From: Lignipirellula cremea
GTDB lineage: Bacteria; Planctomycetota; Planctomycetia; Pirellulales; Pirellulaceae
NCBI RefSeq assembly: GCF_007751035.1
Contig: NZ_CP036433.1
Location: 3,329,001-3,393,000, forward strand
DNA: 64,000 nt
Reading direction: 5' to 3'
Shown piece by piece: positions 51,051 to 60,112 of the stretch. The first letter of the stretch is position 1. Each line of letters opens with the position of its first letter. The position numbers and the translations under genes were made by a program. Below the pieces are notes generated by a model, which was given only the letters and a program-made list of their open reading frames with translations, was not told the DNA's origin and ran no database searches.

Positions 51051-52127
51051 ATGTTGCGAACCGAACCTTGGTCGCGTCGAGCCCTTGCCCTGCTGCTGGG
51101 CGTTGTACTGCTCAGCTCCGGCTGCTCCAGCAGTTCCACCCCTGGCGATTCCGACGGCAGGCAGAACTTCCTGACGATCGGCACAGCTCCGGCCGGCGGC
51201 GCCTTTTATGTGGTCGGCGGCGCCATCGCCGAAGTACTGAACGAACACCCGGGCGAATTGAAATGGAAAGCCCAGCCCAAAGGCACCAAAGGCTCGCAGG
51301 AGAACATCCGCCGCCTGGATAAAGGGGAGCTGCAGCTGGCCCTGTCGAATGCCGCCATCACCTATTTCGCCGTCCGCGGCGAGGCGGGCTGGGAGAAAAA
51401 GTACGACACCCAGGCCGTGATGACCCTGGCGCCGAACGTCGCCCTGTTTATCGCCAAGAAGGACTCGGGCATTCTCACCATGGCCGACCTGAAGGGGAAA
51501 AAAGTCTCCATCGGTCCTTCCGGCGCCGGGTTTGAAATGTTTGTCGAGCCGATTCTCAAAGCGCATGGGCTCTCGATGGACGACATCACCAAGGTCAACT
51601 CCACCCAGACCAACGCGGTGGATCAGCTAGGCGACGGCGTGATCGATGCCGCTTTCCTGGGCGGCGCCGTGCCGACCAGCTCGATTGTGCAGGCCGCCTC
51701 CTCGGCCGAGATCACGTACATCCCGTTCGATGAAGACGCCCGCCAGAAGCTGATTGCCGAATACGAGTTCTTTCACCCGGCGACCATTCCGGCCGACACC
51801 TATAAAGGGATGACCGACGATTTTGAAGGACTCAATGTCGGTTCGATGCACCTGGTCACTGCCGGCAATGCGTCGGAAGAACTGATCTACGAAATCACGA
51901 AAACGCTGTGGGAAAACCGCGAGGAGGTCGCCAAAAAGCACCCGGCAGGCAAAGCGATTAACCCGAAGAACGCCGCCCGGAAAACGGGCACCCCGTTCCA
52001 CCCCGGCGCCATCCGTTTCTACAAAGAGGCCGGCATCTGGGAAGACGGCGCCGCAAAAGCAGACGCCGGCGACGCTCCTGCCGCTGACGCTCCTGCTCCT
52101 GCCGCCGACGCTCCTGCCGCCGGTTAG
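51051..52127 (+). CDS. TAXI-family TRAP transporter solute-binding lipoprotein
   Basis: The 358-residue protein has a lipoprotein signal (LALLLGVVLLSSGCSSSS, lipobox Cys about residue 25). The TAXI fold begins LTIGTAPAGGAFYVVGGAIA and includes KAQPKGTKGSQENIRRLDKG, DLKGKKVSIGPSGAGFEMF and DGVIDAAFLGGAVPTSSIVQ, all typical. TAXI proteins bind small carboxylates such as glutamate or succinate-type ligands and hand them to a TRAP permease, which follows at 52362. The last 25 residues are an Ala/Pro/Asp tail not seen in most relatives. The ATG at 51051 has AAGGAAA upstream; the frame is open back to 50751 but without family similarity. The 295 bases before it hold no gene. Confidence 0.93.
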   Translation: MLRTEPWSRRALALLLGVVLLSSGCSSSSTPGDSDGRQNFLTIGTAPAGGAFYVVGGAIAEVLNEHPGELKWKAQPKGTKGSQENIRRLDKGELQLALSNAAITYFAVRGEAGWEKKYDTQAVMTLAPNVALFIAKKDSGILTMADLKGKKVSIGPSGAGFEMFVEPILKAHGLSMDDITKVNSTQTNAVDQLGDGVIDAAFLGGAVPTSSIVQAASSAEITYIPFDEDARQKLIAEYEFFHPATIPADTYKGMTDDFEGLNVGSMHLVTAGNASEELIYEITKTLWENREEVAKKHPAGKAINPKNAARKTGTPFHPGAIRFYKEAGIWEDGAAKADAGDAPAADAPAPAADAPAAG

Positions 52128-52133
52128 GGAACG

Positions 52134-52267
52134 AGAAGGTAGTTACCTTTCGATTTTGTGTTGTCGTTTTGCGAAACAGCCGGCGCAGAAAGTCGGCTTT
52201 CGCTCCGCGAAAGCACGCGTTCTTTCACGAAGTGAAAGACGACTGTCCGGCGATTTCCGTCAGTCGA
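52134..52267. repeat. family B intergenic repeat, copy 4
   Basis: It lies 6 bases past the TAXI gene stop and before the TRAP permease. The two hairpin modules GGCTTTCGCTCCGCGAAAG and TTCTTTCACGAAGTGAAAGA are followed by CGACTGTCCGGCGATTTCCG, as in copy 2. Within an operon the element would be transcribed and could act as an RNA-stabilising or attenuating structure, changing the ratio of binding protein to permease. Confidence 0.85.
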
Positions 52268-52361
52268 TTGATGTTTCCCCAGGGCGACGACCCCATGCGG
52301 TCGTCAGCTCGACTTCCCCCCAACACCTCCCCTCATTTCGTTAGTTGCAAAGGGCGCCTCC

Positions 52362-54572
52362 TTGTTCGACCGGACGCGACAAATTGTCATCACCGTGCTC
52401 AGCGTGACGCTCTGTCTGTTCACGCTGTACTCGGTGAACTTTTCCGAGCTGCAGCCGCTTTCGGCGTTGGCGGTGTTTGTCGGCATTGGGCTGGTGCTCT
52501 GCTACCTGATTTACCCGGCGCATCCACGTCTTAAAGACAACGTCGGCGCCAGATCGATCGACGCGCTGCTGGCGCTGGCGATCGGCGCCTGTTGCGCTTA
52601 TGTGGTGATCCAGACGGAAGAACAGTTCAGCTGGCTGTGGATGAACGGGCAGTCGCTGGGGAACCGGGCCGGCATTGAAACGACCACCGACTTTGTGGTG
52701 GCGGCCTTTGGCGTGCTGCTGGTGCTGGAAGCCACACGTCGCAGCATCGGCTGGATTGTCCCCGCGCTGTCGGTGGCGTTCATGGCGCATGCCTGGTACT
52801 GCCACGCCAGTTTCCAGTATGGATGGCCGGAAATGCCGGCCTGGTTGCTGCCGCATCCGGGGCACAGCATTAAAGATATTGTGATCTCTTCGTTCTGCCA
52901 GTCGTCGGGCGTGTTTGGTCCGGCCGCAGACGTGATGTACAAGTATGTTTTCCTGTTTGTGGTGTTTGGCGCCTTTCTGGAAATGTCCGGCGCCACGCAA
53001 TTCATTATCGACTTTGCCCAGAAGATTTTCGGACACAGCCCCGGCGGCCCGGCCAAGGTGTCGGTGCTGGGCAGCGGTTTGATGGGCTCGCTTTCCGGTA
53101 GTGCGGTCGCCAATGCGGTCACGACTGGGTCCTTTACCATTCCGATGATGCGGAACGCCGGCTTCCCGGCGCATATCGCTGGCGGCATTACGGCCGCCGC
53201 CGCATCAGGCGGGGCCCTCGTCCCTCCGGTGATGGGCGCTGGCGCCTATATGATGCTGGAGTTGATCACTCCCACGCCGACGTTTCTGGATATTGTCAAA
53301 GCGGCCCTGATCCCGGCCTTACTCTACTACTTTTCGATCTTTATGATCGTGCATTTTTATTCGGGCTGGCTCGGCATCAAGGTCGACAATGCGAGTATCG
53401 CCAAGACCGCTAATAAAAAGATCTCAGCCTTTGAAGCGATTGTGTTCTTTGGCGCCCTGGGCGTGCTGATCGTATTGCTGTTGCTGGGATTCACGCCCTT
53501 CCGTGCAGTGACCGGTTCGCTGATGGTGATCCTGGTGTTGGCGACCATGCGGCCAGGACTAAAGATAGAACAAGGGCCGCGCATCATGGTGCTAGGGGCG
53601 TTTGCCCTGGTGAGTGTGTTGTACTGGTGGTTTTTCACCAAGCCGATTCCGCCCGAGGCGACGGCCTGGAAGGTAGCGGTGGAGAACACACTGACCGCCA
53701 CCATCATTGGCATGTTCGGCCTGCTGGCGTTTGGGCTGGCGCATCCTGCATGGCGCCCTGAGATTCTCAAAGCTCTGGTCAAGTCGGCGAAGCAGGGTGT
53801 CTCGCTGGTGGCGGCAAGCGCCTGTGTGGGAATCATCATTGGCATCGTCACGCAGACCGGCATCGCCAGCGAGTTCAGCGCCAACATCAAGGCGGTGGTG
53901 GAAACGAACCTGTTCCTGGCGCTGATCGGCATCATGCTCTGTTCGCTGGTGCTGGGGATGGGCGTGCCCTCGGTTGTTTGCTACCTGTTGATGGCGACGC
54001 TGATGGGATCCCTGCTGGAAGAGATGGGCGTGTATCCTCTGGCGGCCCACCTGTTTATCTTTTACTTCGGCATGATGTCGATGGTAACGCCGCCAGTGGC
54101 GCTGGCCGGCTATGCGGCCGCTTCGATTGCGGAGTCGCCCATTATGCAAACGTCGGTCGCATCGTTTCGGTTCTCCCTGGTTGGCTTTACGCTGCCGTTT
54201 ATGTTCATCTATCAGCCGGCCTTGCTGCTGCTGGGGGAAAATAGAGGAGATGCCGTCAATCCGCTGACAGTCGCCATCGCGGTGTTCGTCGCCTGCCTGG
54301 GGATTATTGCGCTGGCGGCGGCTTTAGTCGGCTACCTGGATTTGCTGTTCAAGGCGTCCCGGCTGACCTGGCCGGCGCGGATCACGTTGTTCCTGGCGGC
54401 CGCCATGCTGCTGTCGCCTGAGTTTACGGTGAAAGATATTAACATTGGCGTGTACGTGAACATTGCCGCCGGCCTGATCCTGCTGGGCGTGGCGGCCGCC
54501 GTCGCGTATCTGCCAGCCCTCGAAGGGCCGCCGCCGCTGGAAGTGGCCGAAAGACACGCGAACAAGGCATGA
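52362..54572 (+). CDS. fused TRAP transporter permease (DctQM type)
   Basis: The 736-residue integral membrane protein starts at a TTG with AAAGG 8 bases upstream (no nearer ATG fits). The N-terminal four helices (residues about 5-145) are the small TRAP subunit. The large subunit follows with about a dozen helices, including GSGLMGSLSGSAVANAVTTG and PMMRNAGFPAHIAGGITAAA, the family signature for fused TRAP permeases. With the TAXI protein upstream it forms a complete sodium- or proton-driven uptake system. The substrate is probably a carboxylate or amino acid. The C-terminal 140 residues carry additional helices seen in many fused members. Confidence 0.95.
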   Translation: MFDRTRQIVITVLSVTLCLFTLYSVNFSELQPLSALAVFVGIGLVLCYLIYPAHPRLKDNVGARSIDALLALAIGACCAYVVIQTEEQFSWLWMNGQSLGNRAGIETTTDFVVAAFGVLLVLEATRRSIGWIVPALSVAFMAHAWYCHASFQYGWPEMPAWLLPHPGHSIKDIVISSFCQSSGVFGPAADVMYKYVFLFVVFGAFLEMSGATQFIIDFAQKIFGHSPGGPAKVSVLGSGLMGSLSGSAVANAVTTGSFTIPMMRNAGFPAHIAGGITAAAASGGALVPPVMGAGAYMMLELITPTPTFLDIVKAALIPALLYYFSIFMIVHFYSGWLGIKVDNASIAKTANKKISAFEAIVFFGALGVLIVLLLLGFTPFRAVTGSLMVILVLATMRPGLKIEQGPRIMVLGAFALVSVLYWWFFTKPIPPEATAWKVAVENTLTATIIGMFGLLAFGLAHPAWRPEILKALVKSAKQGVSLVAASACVGIIIGIVTQTGIASEFSANIKAVVETNLFLALIGIMLCSLVLGMGVPSVVCYLLMATLMGSLLEEMGVYPLAAHLFIFYFGMMSMVTPPVALAGYAAASIAESPIMQTSVASFRFSLVGFTLPFMFIYQPALLLLGENRGDAVNPLTVAIAVFVACLGIIALAAALVGYLDLLFKASRLTWPARITLFLAAAMLLSPEFTVKDINIGVYVNIAAGLILLGVAAAVAYLPALEGPPPLEVAERHANKA

Positions 54573-54651
54573 TCGCGTCGCTATCCAGCTCCACGTCTTG
54601 AGGGACCGCAAAACAACGCGGCCTGCTGGGCTCGCAAACGGGAGATAACCG

Positions 54652-56004
54652 ATGCACCTGGACCGACGACAAATCCTCCGGGCGGGCGCCGCCGGCATGT
54701 TCGGCTTGTCCGCCGGGAACGCCTGGGCGGCCGAGCAAAAGAGCGGCATTCGTCCGCGGGCGAAATCGGTGATCTTCCTGTTCCAGTGGGGCGGCCCCAG
54801 CCATGTCGACATGTTCGACCGGAAGCCGAACGCCCCCGCCGACGTACGCGGGCCGCTCGGGGCGACGCAGTCGAGCCTGCCCGGATCGCCCGTTTGCGAG
54901 CTGCTGCCGGAGATGGCGAAGCGGATGCACCAGGTCACGCAGATTCGCAGCCTGACGCATACAATGAAGAACCATAACTCGGCCGGCTATTACGCGCTGA
55001 CCGGCCATGCTCCGCCACGGGACGACCAGCGGTTGCGGGATTCGATCGAGCTGTTCCCGGCCTATGGCAGCGTGGTCGACCATCTGGCGCCGGGGTCGGG
55101 CGACATCCCGTCGTTTGTTTCTTACCCGCACGTCATTCGCGACGGCTCCATCACGCCAGGGCAGCACGCCAGCTTTCTGGGGAAACGGCATGACCCGCTG
55201 TTCTTTCGCGAGGATCCCAACCAGGCCGGTTTCCGCCTGCCGGAGCTTAGCCTGCCCGCCGGCCTGACGGTCGATCGCCTGTCGCGACGACGGGAGTTAC
55301 AGCAACTGATCGACCAGCAAACGCGGCTGCTCGAATACGCGGAACCGGCGCAAGGGTTCGACGAGTACTACAGCAGGGCGCTCACCATGCTGACTTCGGA
55401 TCGGGTGCGGAAAGCGTTCGATCTGTCGGCTGAGCCCGACGCGGTCCGCGAACGATACGGCCGCACCTCGTATGGGCAAAGCTGCCTGCTGGCCCGTCGC
55501 CTGGTGGAGGCCGAGGTGAAGTTCATTAACGTGTACTTTTCCGACACGATCGGCGGACGCAAGATCGATTCCGGCGGCTGGGATACGCACGGTTTTGATG
55601 ATACGCGGATGTTTGAGATCGTCGACAAGTACCACCTGCCGGTGACCGACCAGACGCTGCCCACCCTGCTCGATGACCTGCGGGAACGGGGGCTACTGGA
55701 AACCACGCTGGTGGTCTGGGTCGGCGAGTTCGGCCGCACCCCCAAGATTAACAAGAACGCCAGCCGCGATCACTGGCCCCAGTGCTATACGGCCCTGCTG
55801 GCCGGCGGCGGCGTGAAAGAAGGCTACATCCACGGAGCGTCCGACGCCCATGCCATGTATCCCGACGAACACCCCGTCAAGCCCGACGACCTGGCGGCGA
55901 CCATGCATTACCTGCTGGGCATCGACCCGGCCAGCGAAATCGTCGACCGGAACAATCGCCCGCTGGTAATCGCCGGCAAGCCTATCCTGGAAGTGATTGC
56001 CTAG
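54652..56004 (+). CDS. Tat-exported DUF1501 protein (shorter paralogue)
   Basis: The 450-residue protein begins MHLDRRQILRAGAAGMFGLS (twin-arginine signal) with GGGAGA before the ATG. Family blocks are SVIFLFQWGGPSHVDMFDRK, MKNHNSAGYYALTGHAPP and LETTLVVWVGEFGRTPKINK. Near residues 290-300 it has GGWDTHGFDDTRM, the metal-site region. It lies 79 bases after the TRAP permease. No DUF1553 partner is next to it, unlike the DUF1501 at 46642, so its partner must be elsewhere. Probable envelope role. Confidence 0.92.
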   Translation: MHLDRRQILRAGAAGMFGLSAGNAWAAEQKSGIRPRAKSVIFLFQWGGPSHVDMFDRKPNAPADVRGPLGATQSSLPGSPVCELLPEMAKRMHQVTQIRSLTHTMKNHNSAGYYALTGHAPPRDDQRLRDSIELFPAYGSVVDHLAPGSGDIPSFVSYPHVIRDGSITPGQHASFLGKRHDPLFFREDPNQAGFRLPELSLPAGLTVDRLSRRRELQQLIDQQTRLLEYAEPAQGFDEYYSRALTMLTSDRVRKAFDLSAEPDAVRERYGRTSYGQSCLLARRLVEAEVKFINVYFSDTIGGRKIDSGGWDTHGFDDTRMFEIVDKYHLPVTDQTLPTLLDDLRERGLLETTLVVWVGEFGRTPKINKNASRDHWPQCYTALLAGGGVKEGYIHGASDAHAMYPDEHPVKPDDLAATMHYLLGIDPASEIVDRNNRPLVIAGKPILEVIA

Positions 56005-56032
56005 GCGCCCGTCATCATCTGATTTCAAGATA

Positions 56033-56096
56033 GTGGACCTGGGCACGAGCCCCTTTCGGCAGGGCGGAGAAGAAAGGGACCTGTGGCCAGGTCCAC
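56033..56096. promoter_or_regulatory. long inverted repeat between DUF1501 and GNAT genes
   Basis: GTGGACCTGG (56033-56042) pairs perfectly with CCAGGTCCAC (56087-56096), and inside it CCCTTT (56051-56056) can pair with AAAGGG. No T run follows, so it is not a simple terminator. It lies 37 bases upstream of the GNAT ATG and could be a leader RNA structure or a protein site. Confidence 0.45.
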
Positions 56097-56133
56097 CACC
56101 AAAGACGTCCGAAGCCGGAAGGGGAAACGTTCT

Positions 56134-56550
56134 ATGTTTGAGATCGTCGATCTGGTGAAAGACGACTACCAGGCCGCCACGCGGTTATGGCAGGCGACTC
56201 CCGGGATAGGGGAAGTCGAGACGGAAGAGGAGTTTAAGACGTACCTGGAACGAAATCCGGGCCTGAGCACGGCGGCCTGGTCCCAGGGCGACCTGGTCGG
56301 GGCAATGCTCTGCGGACACGATGGCCGGCGGGGTTATCTGTATCACCTGGCCGTGGCGGCGGAATACCGCAGCCAGGGAATCGCCAGCGCGATGATCGAC
56401 AGGGCAGTCGACCGTTTGCAGAAATGCGGAGTGCGGCGGGTCAGTATTCATCTGTATGCGGCGAACCGCCCGGGCGCCGCGTTCTGGCAACGACTCGGAT
56501 GGCGGGAGCGGACCGATCTCCGCGTATACGCCTGGGATATTCCCCACTAA
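56134..56550 (+). CDS. GNAT family N-acetyltransferase
   Basis: The 138-residue protein matches the GNAT fold. LYHLAVAAEYRSQGIASAMI contains the acetyl-CoA-binding Q/RxxGxG/A motif (RSQGIAS), and NRPGAAFWQRLGWRE is the C-terminal signature. GNAT enzymes acetylate amines on small molecules or proteins; this ordinary small member gives no substrate clue. The ATG at 56134 is preceded by GGAAGGGGAAA; the 17 codons upstream (from 56083) overlap the inverted repeat and are probably not translated. Confidence 0.88.
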   Translation: MFEIVDLVKDDYQAATRLWQATPGIGEVETEEEFKTYLERNPGLSTAAWSQGDLVGAMLCGHDGRRGYLYHLAVAAEYRSQGIASAMIDRAVDRLQKCGVRRVSIHLYAANRPGAAFWQRLGWRERTDLRVYAWDIPH

Positions 56551-56642
56551 CGACCATGGAAGAAAAAGCGGGTAAACACCCCAGGTTGTCAAAAACTTTG
56601 GGAAATATCCGGTTTTACCCTACCAGCGGAGTGTGAGGTCGT

Positions 56643-56648
56643 TATAAT
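56643..56648 (+). promoter_or_regulatory. TATAAT -10 box upstream of the STAS-like gene
   Basis: A perfect TATAAT preceded by GT lies 98 bases before the STAS-like ATG. No -35 at consensus spacing is convincing. It could be the single promoter element for this small gene. Confidence 0.35.
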
Positions 56649-56746
56649 TGCGGCACCAACCCACCTCACTGCGGCAACCTTTTGCACCCCACCCACCTGC
56701 CCCGCACTAAAACGATAATTCGTTTGGTCCTACCGTGCCTTCAACC

Positions 56747-57088
56747 ATGACAAATGCCTGCCTTTCGTTGGTGCTGCGCACCGGCGTCCTTGTCGCTCGG
56801 ATTAGCCCCGAGACGCTTCAGGGACCCGCATGCACGCAATTCTTTGGCGAATTGAAACAGGTCATGCACGACGATCGCGTATCACGACTGGTGCTCGACC
56901 TGGGACAGGTAGCGGGCTTGATGCCCGAAGCGATCGACCTGATCGCGGAGTTCGGCGGCGACCTGCACTCCGGCGGCGGCTGGATGCGTCTGGCGAATGT
57001 TTCGACGACGGTTCGCAATGCACTGACGACGACCAATCTGCCCTACCGCTTCGACATCCGCAGCACGCTGGGCGAAGCAATCGCCTGA
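56747..57088 (+). CDS. STAS domain-like protein
   Basis: The 113-residue protein has the alternating strand/helix pattern of STAS anti-sigma-factor antagonists: GVLVARISPETLQGPACTQF, RVSRLVLDLGQVAGLMPEAI, then GGWMRLANVSTTVRNALTTT. The residue in the position of the phosphorylated Ser (after LDLGQV) is Ala/Gly-Leu-Met here, so regulation by phosphorylation is doubtful. Start at ATG 56747, with GTG at 56735 possible. No ribosome binding site. It is a free-standing gene without an anti-sigma partner nearby. Confidence 0.7.
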   Translation: MTNACLSLVLRTGVLVARISPETLQGPACTQFFGELKQVMHDDRVSRLVLDLGQVAGLMPEAIDLIAEFGGDLHSGGGWMRLANVSTTVRNALTTTNLPYRFDIRSTLGEAIA

Positions 57089-57428
57089 GTAGGCGTCGCC
57101 GTCGGCTAAGGATTGCCGCCCTGGGCGTTGTGCTGCCTGCTTCTGCTGGTCGAGTTTCTCAAAGTATTTGCCGGGAAAACTTCCCGCGGCAATCCGCAGA
57201 AACAAGTGGGATTCCACCGCCGTCGAATCGTGTTTTCCCTGACGCTTCCCCGTAAATGGCGAGTATGCGCCGTGGACAGCGGCGGCCAAACTTCGTAAAA
57301 CCCGCGACCGATTTTCCGGCCGCGAGTCGTCGTTATCAAAAAATTCGTAATTTCCGGTCAACACGGCCAACCCCGAATTACGATGAAATACTGCTACGCT
57401 CGTTGTTTCGATAAAGAGGAACTATCAA
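57089..57428. other. intergenic region with hairpins, no supported gene
   Basis: Visible structures are an imperfect hairpin at about 57170-57195 (GCCGGGAA and TTCCCGCGGC) and CGCGACCG/CGGCCGCG at about 57305-57330. Read on the minus strand the second is followed by GGGTTTT, so it could stop transcripts from the right. Frames on both strands here (for example 57106-57339 minus) lack start context and family features. Confidence 0.35.
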
Positions 57429-57668
57429 ATGGTCGCAAACAACTCTCCCCATACGCTTGCCGCCACAACGCCCATCGCTGTTTCCAGCGCAGGCGGCGGT
57501 CAGGCCCCCCAGTACCGGGTGCAATACGCGCACGCCGGCCAGGATCTGTGGCGCATGCACTCGCTGTTTCGCCGCCGTGAACAGGCCGAACGCTGTGCTT
57601 CCGAGCTGCAAAAAAAAGGGCTCGCGGTGCGTGTGGTAAAGTACCGCATTTGCCCCTCGGCGGCTTGA
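57429..57668 (+). CDS. small protein with SPOR-like C-terminal half
   Basis: The 79-residue protein begins MVANNSPHTLAATTPIAVSS with GAGGAAC upstream of the ATG. Residues about 27-72 (YRVQYAHAGQDLWRMHSLFR, then RREQAERCASELQKKGLAVR) resemble half of a SPOR or HMA-sized alpha/beta unit: strand, helix, strand. No signal peptide. The ribosome binding site and composition support it as a real gene. Function unknown. It is convergent with the M32 peptidase gene. Confidence 0.6.
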   Translation: MVANNSPHTLAATTPIAVSSAGGGQAPQYRVQYAHAGQDLWRMHSLFRRREQAERCASELQKKGLAVRVVKYRICPSAA

Positions 57669-57748
57669 AGCCGGCGGACAGGAAGAACAGAAGACAAGCC
57701 CCGCAACAACCGGGCCGGAATCCACCGACATTCAAACCGTTGACGGGC

Positions 57749-59263
57749 TTAGAGTCCGTAAAGCGGGCTGAGCTTGTTTCGCAAATGGCGAATCAACGGT
57801 TCGTGGGACAGCGGCTTGCCGGTGATGTTCTGCACCAGTTCACTGGCCGAGTAACATTGGCCTGGCGCGTGGATTTTCTCGTTCAGCCATGTCAGCAACG
57901 GGGCGAATTCGCCGGCCGCAAACTGCGAAGCCAGCCCGCCCAGATCGGCGTCGGCCTGTTCATAGAACTGGGCCGCATACAGGTTCCCCAGGGCATAGGT
58001 CGGGAAATAGCCGATTAACGCGGCGCTCCAGTGCACATCCTGCAGAATGCCGTCGGCATCGTCGGGCGGTTCGATCCCCAGGTATTCGCGGTACTTCTCC
58101 CGCCAGGCGCCGGCTGCGTCGCCCGGAGCCAGGTCACCGGTCAGTAACGCTTGTTCCAGCTCAAAGCGGATGATGATGTGCAGGTTGTAGGTAGCTTCGT
58201 CGGCCTCCACCCGAATCAGCGAAGGACGCACATCGTTCACGGCGAAGTAAAATTCTTCCAGCGAAACATCCGCCAGCGTCGGCAGGAACATCCCCTGGGC
58301 GACCGGGTAAAAGTGCTCCCAGAAAGCCCGGCTGCGACCGACGAAATTCTCCCACATGCGGCTCTGGGATTCATGGATGCCCAGGGAGACAAAGTTGCCC
58401 GGCGGCAAGCCGCGCCATGCTGCGCGCAGTCCCTGTTCATACATGCCATGCCCTGCTTCATGGAGCACGCCGAAAAAGGCGCCAGGGAAATGGCGCTCGT
58501 CGTAACGGGTGGTGATGCGGCAGTCGTGCGGGCCCAGATCGGTACAGAACGGATGATGGGTCACATCCAGCCGCCCCCGGTCAAAGTCAAAGCCAACCTT
58601 TTTCGCCGCATGCAGGGCGAACGCCTCCTGGCCGGCTTTGGGATAAAGACGCGTCAGCAGCCCGGCGTCGGGTTTCTGGGGACTGGCGGCGATCTCAGCC
58701 ACCAGCGGAGCCAGTTCGGCGCGTAACGCCGAGAGCACCCGGGCCACGTTGGCGGTGCGTTCGTTCGGCTCGTAATCATCGAGCAGAGCGTCATAGATAT
58801 GGTCTTCGTAGCCGAAGGCTTCCGCCTGCTGCCGGCGGAGGTCGATGTTCTTTGTCAGGAACGGCACAAACGCGGCAAAGTCGTTCGTTTTTCGGGATTC
58901 GACCCAGGCCTGCTGTCCCAGGACCTGCGCCCTGGCCAGTTCTTCGACCAGTGACTGGGGCAAGCGGGTCTGCTTCTCATAGTCCCGCTGCATCATACGG
59001 ATGACCGTACCGGGATCGCTGTGCAGATCGGCGGCCAGAGGGCTTTCGGCCAGTTCGCCCAGCCATTCGCCCAGCTGCGGAGCGGTCCGTTTCTGGTGGG
59101 TCAACCCGGACAGGTACGTGATCTGTTCAGCGCGAAATTCGCCGCCGGATTTGGGCAGATAGGTTCGCTCATCCCATTCCAGGGTCGACCCGATCGTACT
59201 AAGCAGGTCAATTTCATGGGCGTGGCGGCGGACATTTTCCAGGAGTTGTTCGGGAGTCGGCAT
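57749..59263 (-). CDS. metallocarboxypeptidase, family M32
   Basis: The 504-residue protein is a Taq/thermostable carboxypeptidase-1-type M32 enzyme, which releases C-terminal residues in the cytoplasm. The zinc motif is HEAGH (His268 to His272) in GVLHEAGHGMYEQGLR. Upstream DLGPHDCRITTRYDERHF and downstream ESQSRMWENFVGRSRAFW are family blocks, including the second active-site segment. Length and start (MPTPEQLLENVRRHAHEIDL) fit. The YebC gene lies 54 bases upstream on the same strand, so they may be cotranscribed. Confidence 0.95.
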   Translation of the reverse strand: MPTPEQLLENVRRHAHEIDLLSTIGSTLEWDERTYLPKSGGEFRAEQITYLSGLTHQKRTAPQLGEWLGELAESPLAADLHSDPGTVIRMMQRDYEKQTRLPQSLVEELARAQVLGQQAWVESRKTNDFAAFVPFLTKNIDLRRQQAEAFGYEDHIYDALLDDYEPNERTANVARVLSALRAELAPLVAEIAASPQKPDAGLLTRLYPKAGQEAFALHAAKKVGFDFDRGRLDVTHHPFCTDLGPHDCRITTRYDERHFPGAFFGVLHEAGHGMYEQGLRAAWRGLPPGNFVSLGIHESQSRMWENFVGRSRAFWEHFYPVAQGMFLPTLADVSLEEFYFAVNDVRPSLIRVEADEATYNLHIIIRFELEQALLTGDLAPGDAAGAWREKYREYLGIEPPDDADGILQDVHWSAALIGYFPTYALGNLYAAQFYEQADADLGGLASQFAAGEFAPLLTWLNEKIHAPGQCYSASELVQNITGKPLSHEPLIRHLRNKLSPLYGL

Positions 59264-59317
59264 CCCACTACCTTCCTTGTTAGAGGTGCTGTTGATCGCG
59301 GGGGCGGAAAGCCAGAT

Positions 59318-60067
59318 TCAGCCTTCCAGTTCAGCCATGGCTTCATCAGGAATATTGAAGTTGGCGGAGACGGACTGCACATCGTCGTGGTCGTCGAGGA
59401 GGTCCATCAACTTGAGTACAGACCGCGCCAGGGGAACGTCGAGATCGACCGTTTCTTTCGGGATGCGCGTCAGCTCTTTCGAGTCGGGTTCGATCCCGGC
59501 GTTTTCCAGGGCGGACAGCACGTCGGAATAGGCTTCCGGATTGCAGGTCAGCTGGAACTGATCCCCGTCGCGCAGGACATCGTCGGCGCCCGATTCCAGG
59601 GCGAGCTCCGTCAGCTTTGTTTCGGTCGTTTTCTCCGTGCTGATGAAGAACAGCGCTTTGCGATCGAACATCCAGGCCACGCAGTTCGTGGACCCCAGGT
59701 TACCGCCGTGGACCTCAAAAATTTTCCGCATTTCCGGGGCGGTGCGGTTACGGTTGTCGGTCAGCGCTTCGCACATAATGGCGACGCCGCCGGGGCCGTA
59801 GCCTTCATAGATCACCTCCTCCATGTTGCCGCCTTCGAGTTCGCCTGTTCCTTTTTTATAGGCGCGCTCGATGTTGTCCTTGGGCATGCTGACGGCTTTG
59901 GCGTCGTTGATGGCGGTGCGCAGGCGGACGTTGGTATCCAGGTCGCCGCCGCCCGTTTTGGCGGCGACGATAATCGCTTTCGACAATTTGCTCCACAGCT
60001 TGCCGCGTTTGTTATCCACCATCGCCTTTTTATGGCTGATGTTGGCCCAGTGGGAATGACCTGCCAT
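59318..60067 (-). CDS. YebC/PmpR family DNA-binding regulator
   Basis: The 249-residue protein begins MAGHSHWANISHKKAMVDNK, the diagnostic YebC start, and continues with KLWSKLSKAIIVAAKTGGGD, NIERAYKKGTGELEG and GPGGVAIMCEALTDNRNRTA. YebC-family proteins have been linked to transcription control and, more recently, to helping ribosomes translate polyproline stretches; which role applies here is unknown. AGGAG lies upstream of the ATG. It is preceded on the transcript by a strong hairpin at 60113-60161. Confidence 0.96.
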   Translation of the reverse strand: MAGHSHWANISHKKAMVDNKRGKLWSKLSKAIIVAAKTGGGDLDTNVRLRTAINDAKAVSMPKDNIERAYKKGTGELEGGNMEEVIYEGYGPGGVAIMCEALTDNRNRTAPEMRKIFEVHGGNLGSTNCVAWMFDRKALFFISTEKTTETKLTELALESGADDVLRDGDQFQLTCNPEAYSDVLSALENAGIEPDSKELTRIPKETVDLDVPLARSVLKLMDLLDDHDDVQSVSANFNIPDEAMAELEG

Positions 60068-60112
60068 GGTTTGCTTTTACTCCTGATCGAAGGGACCGCC
60101 CGCTTGCGCGGG

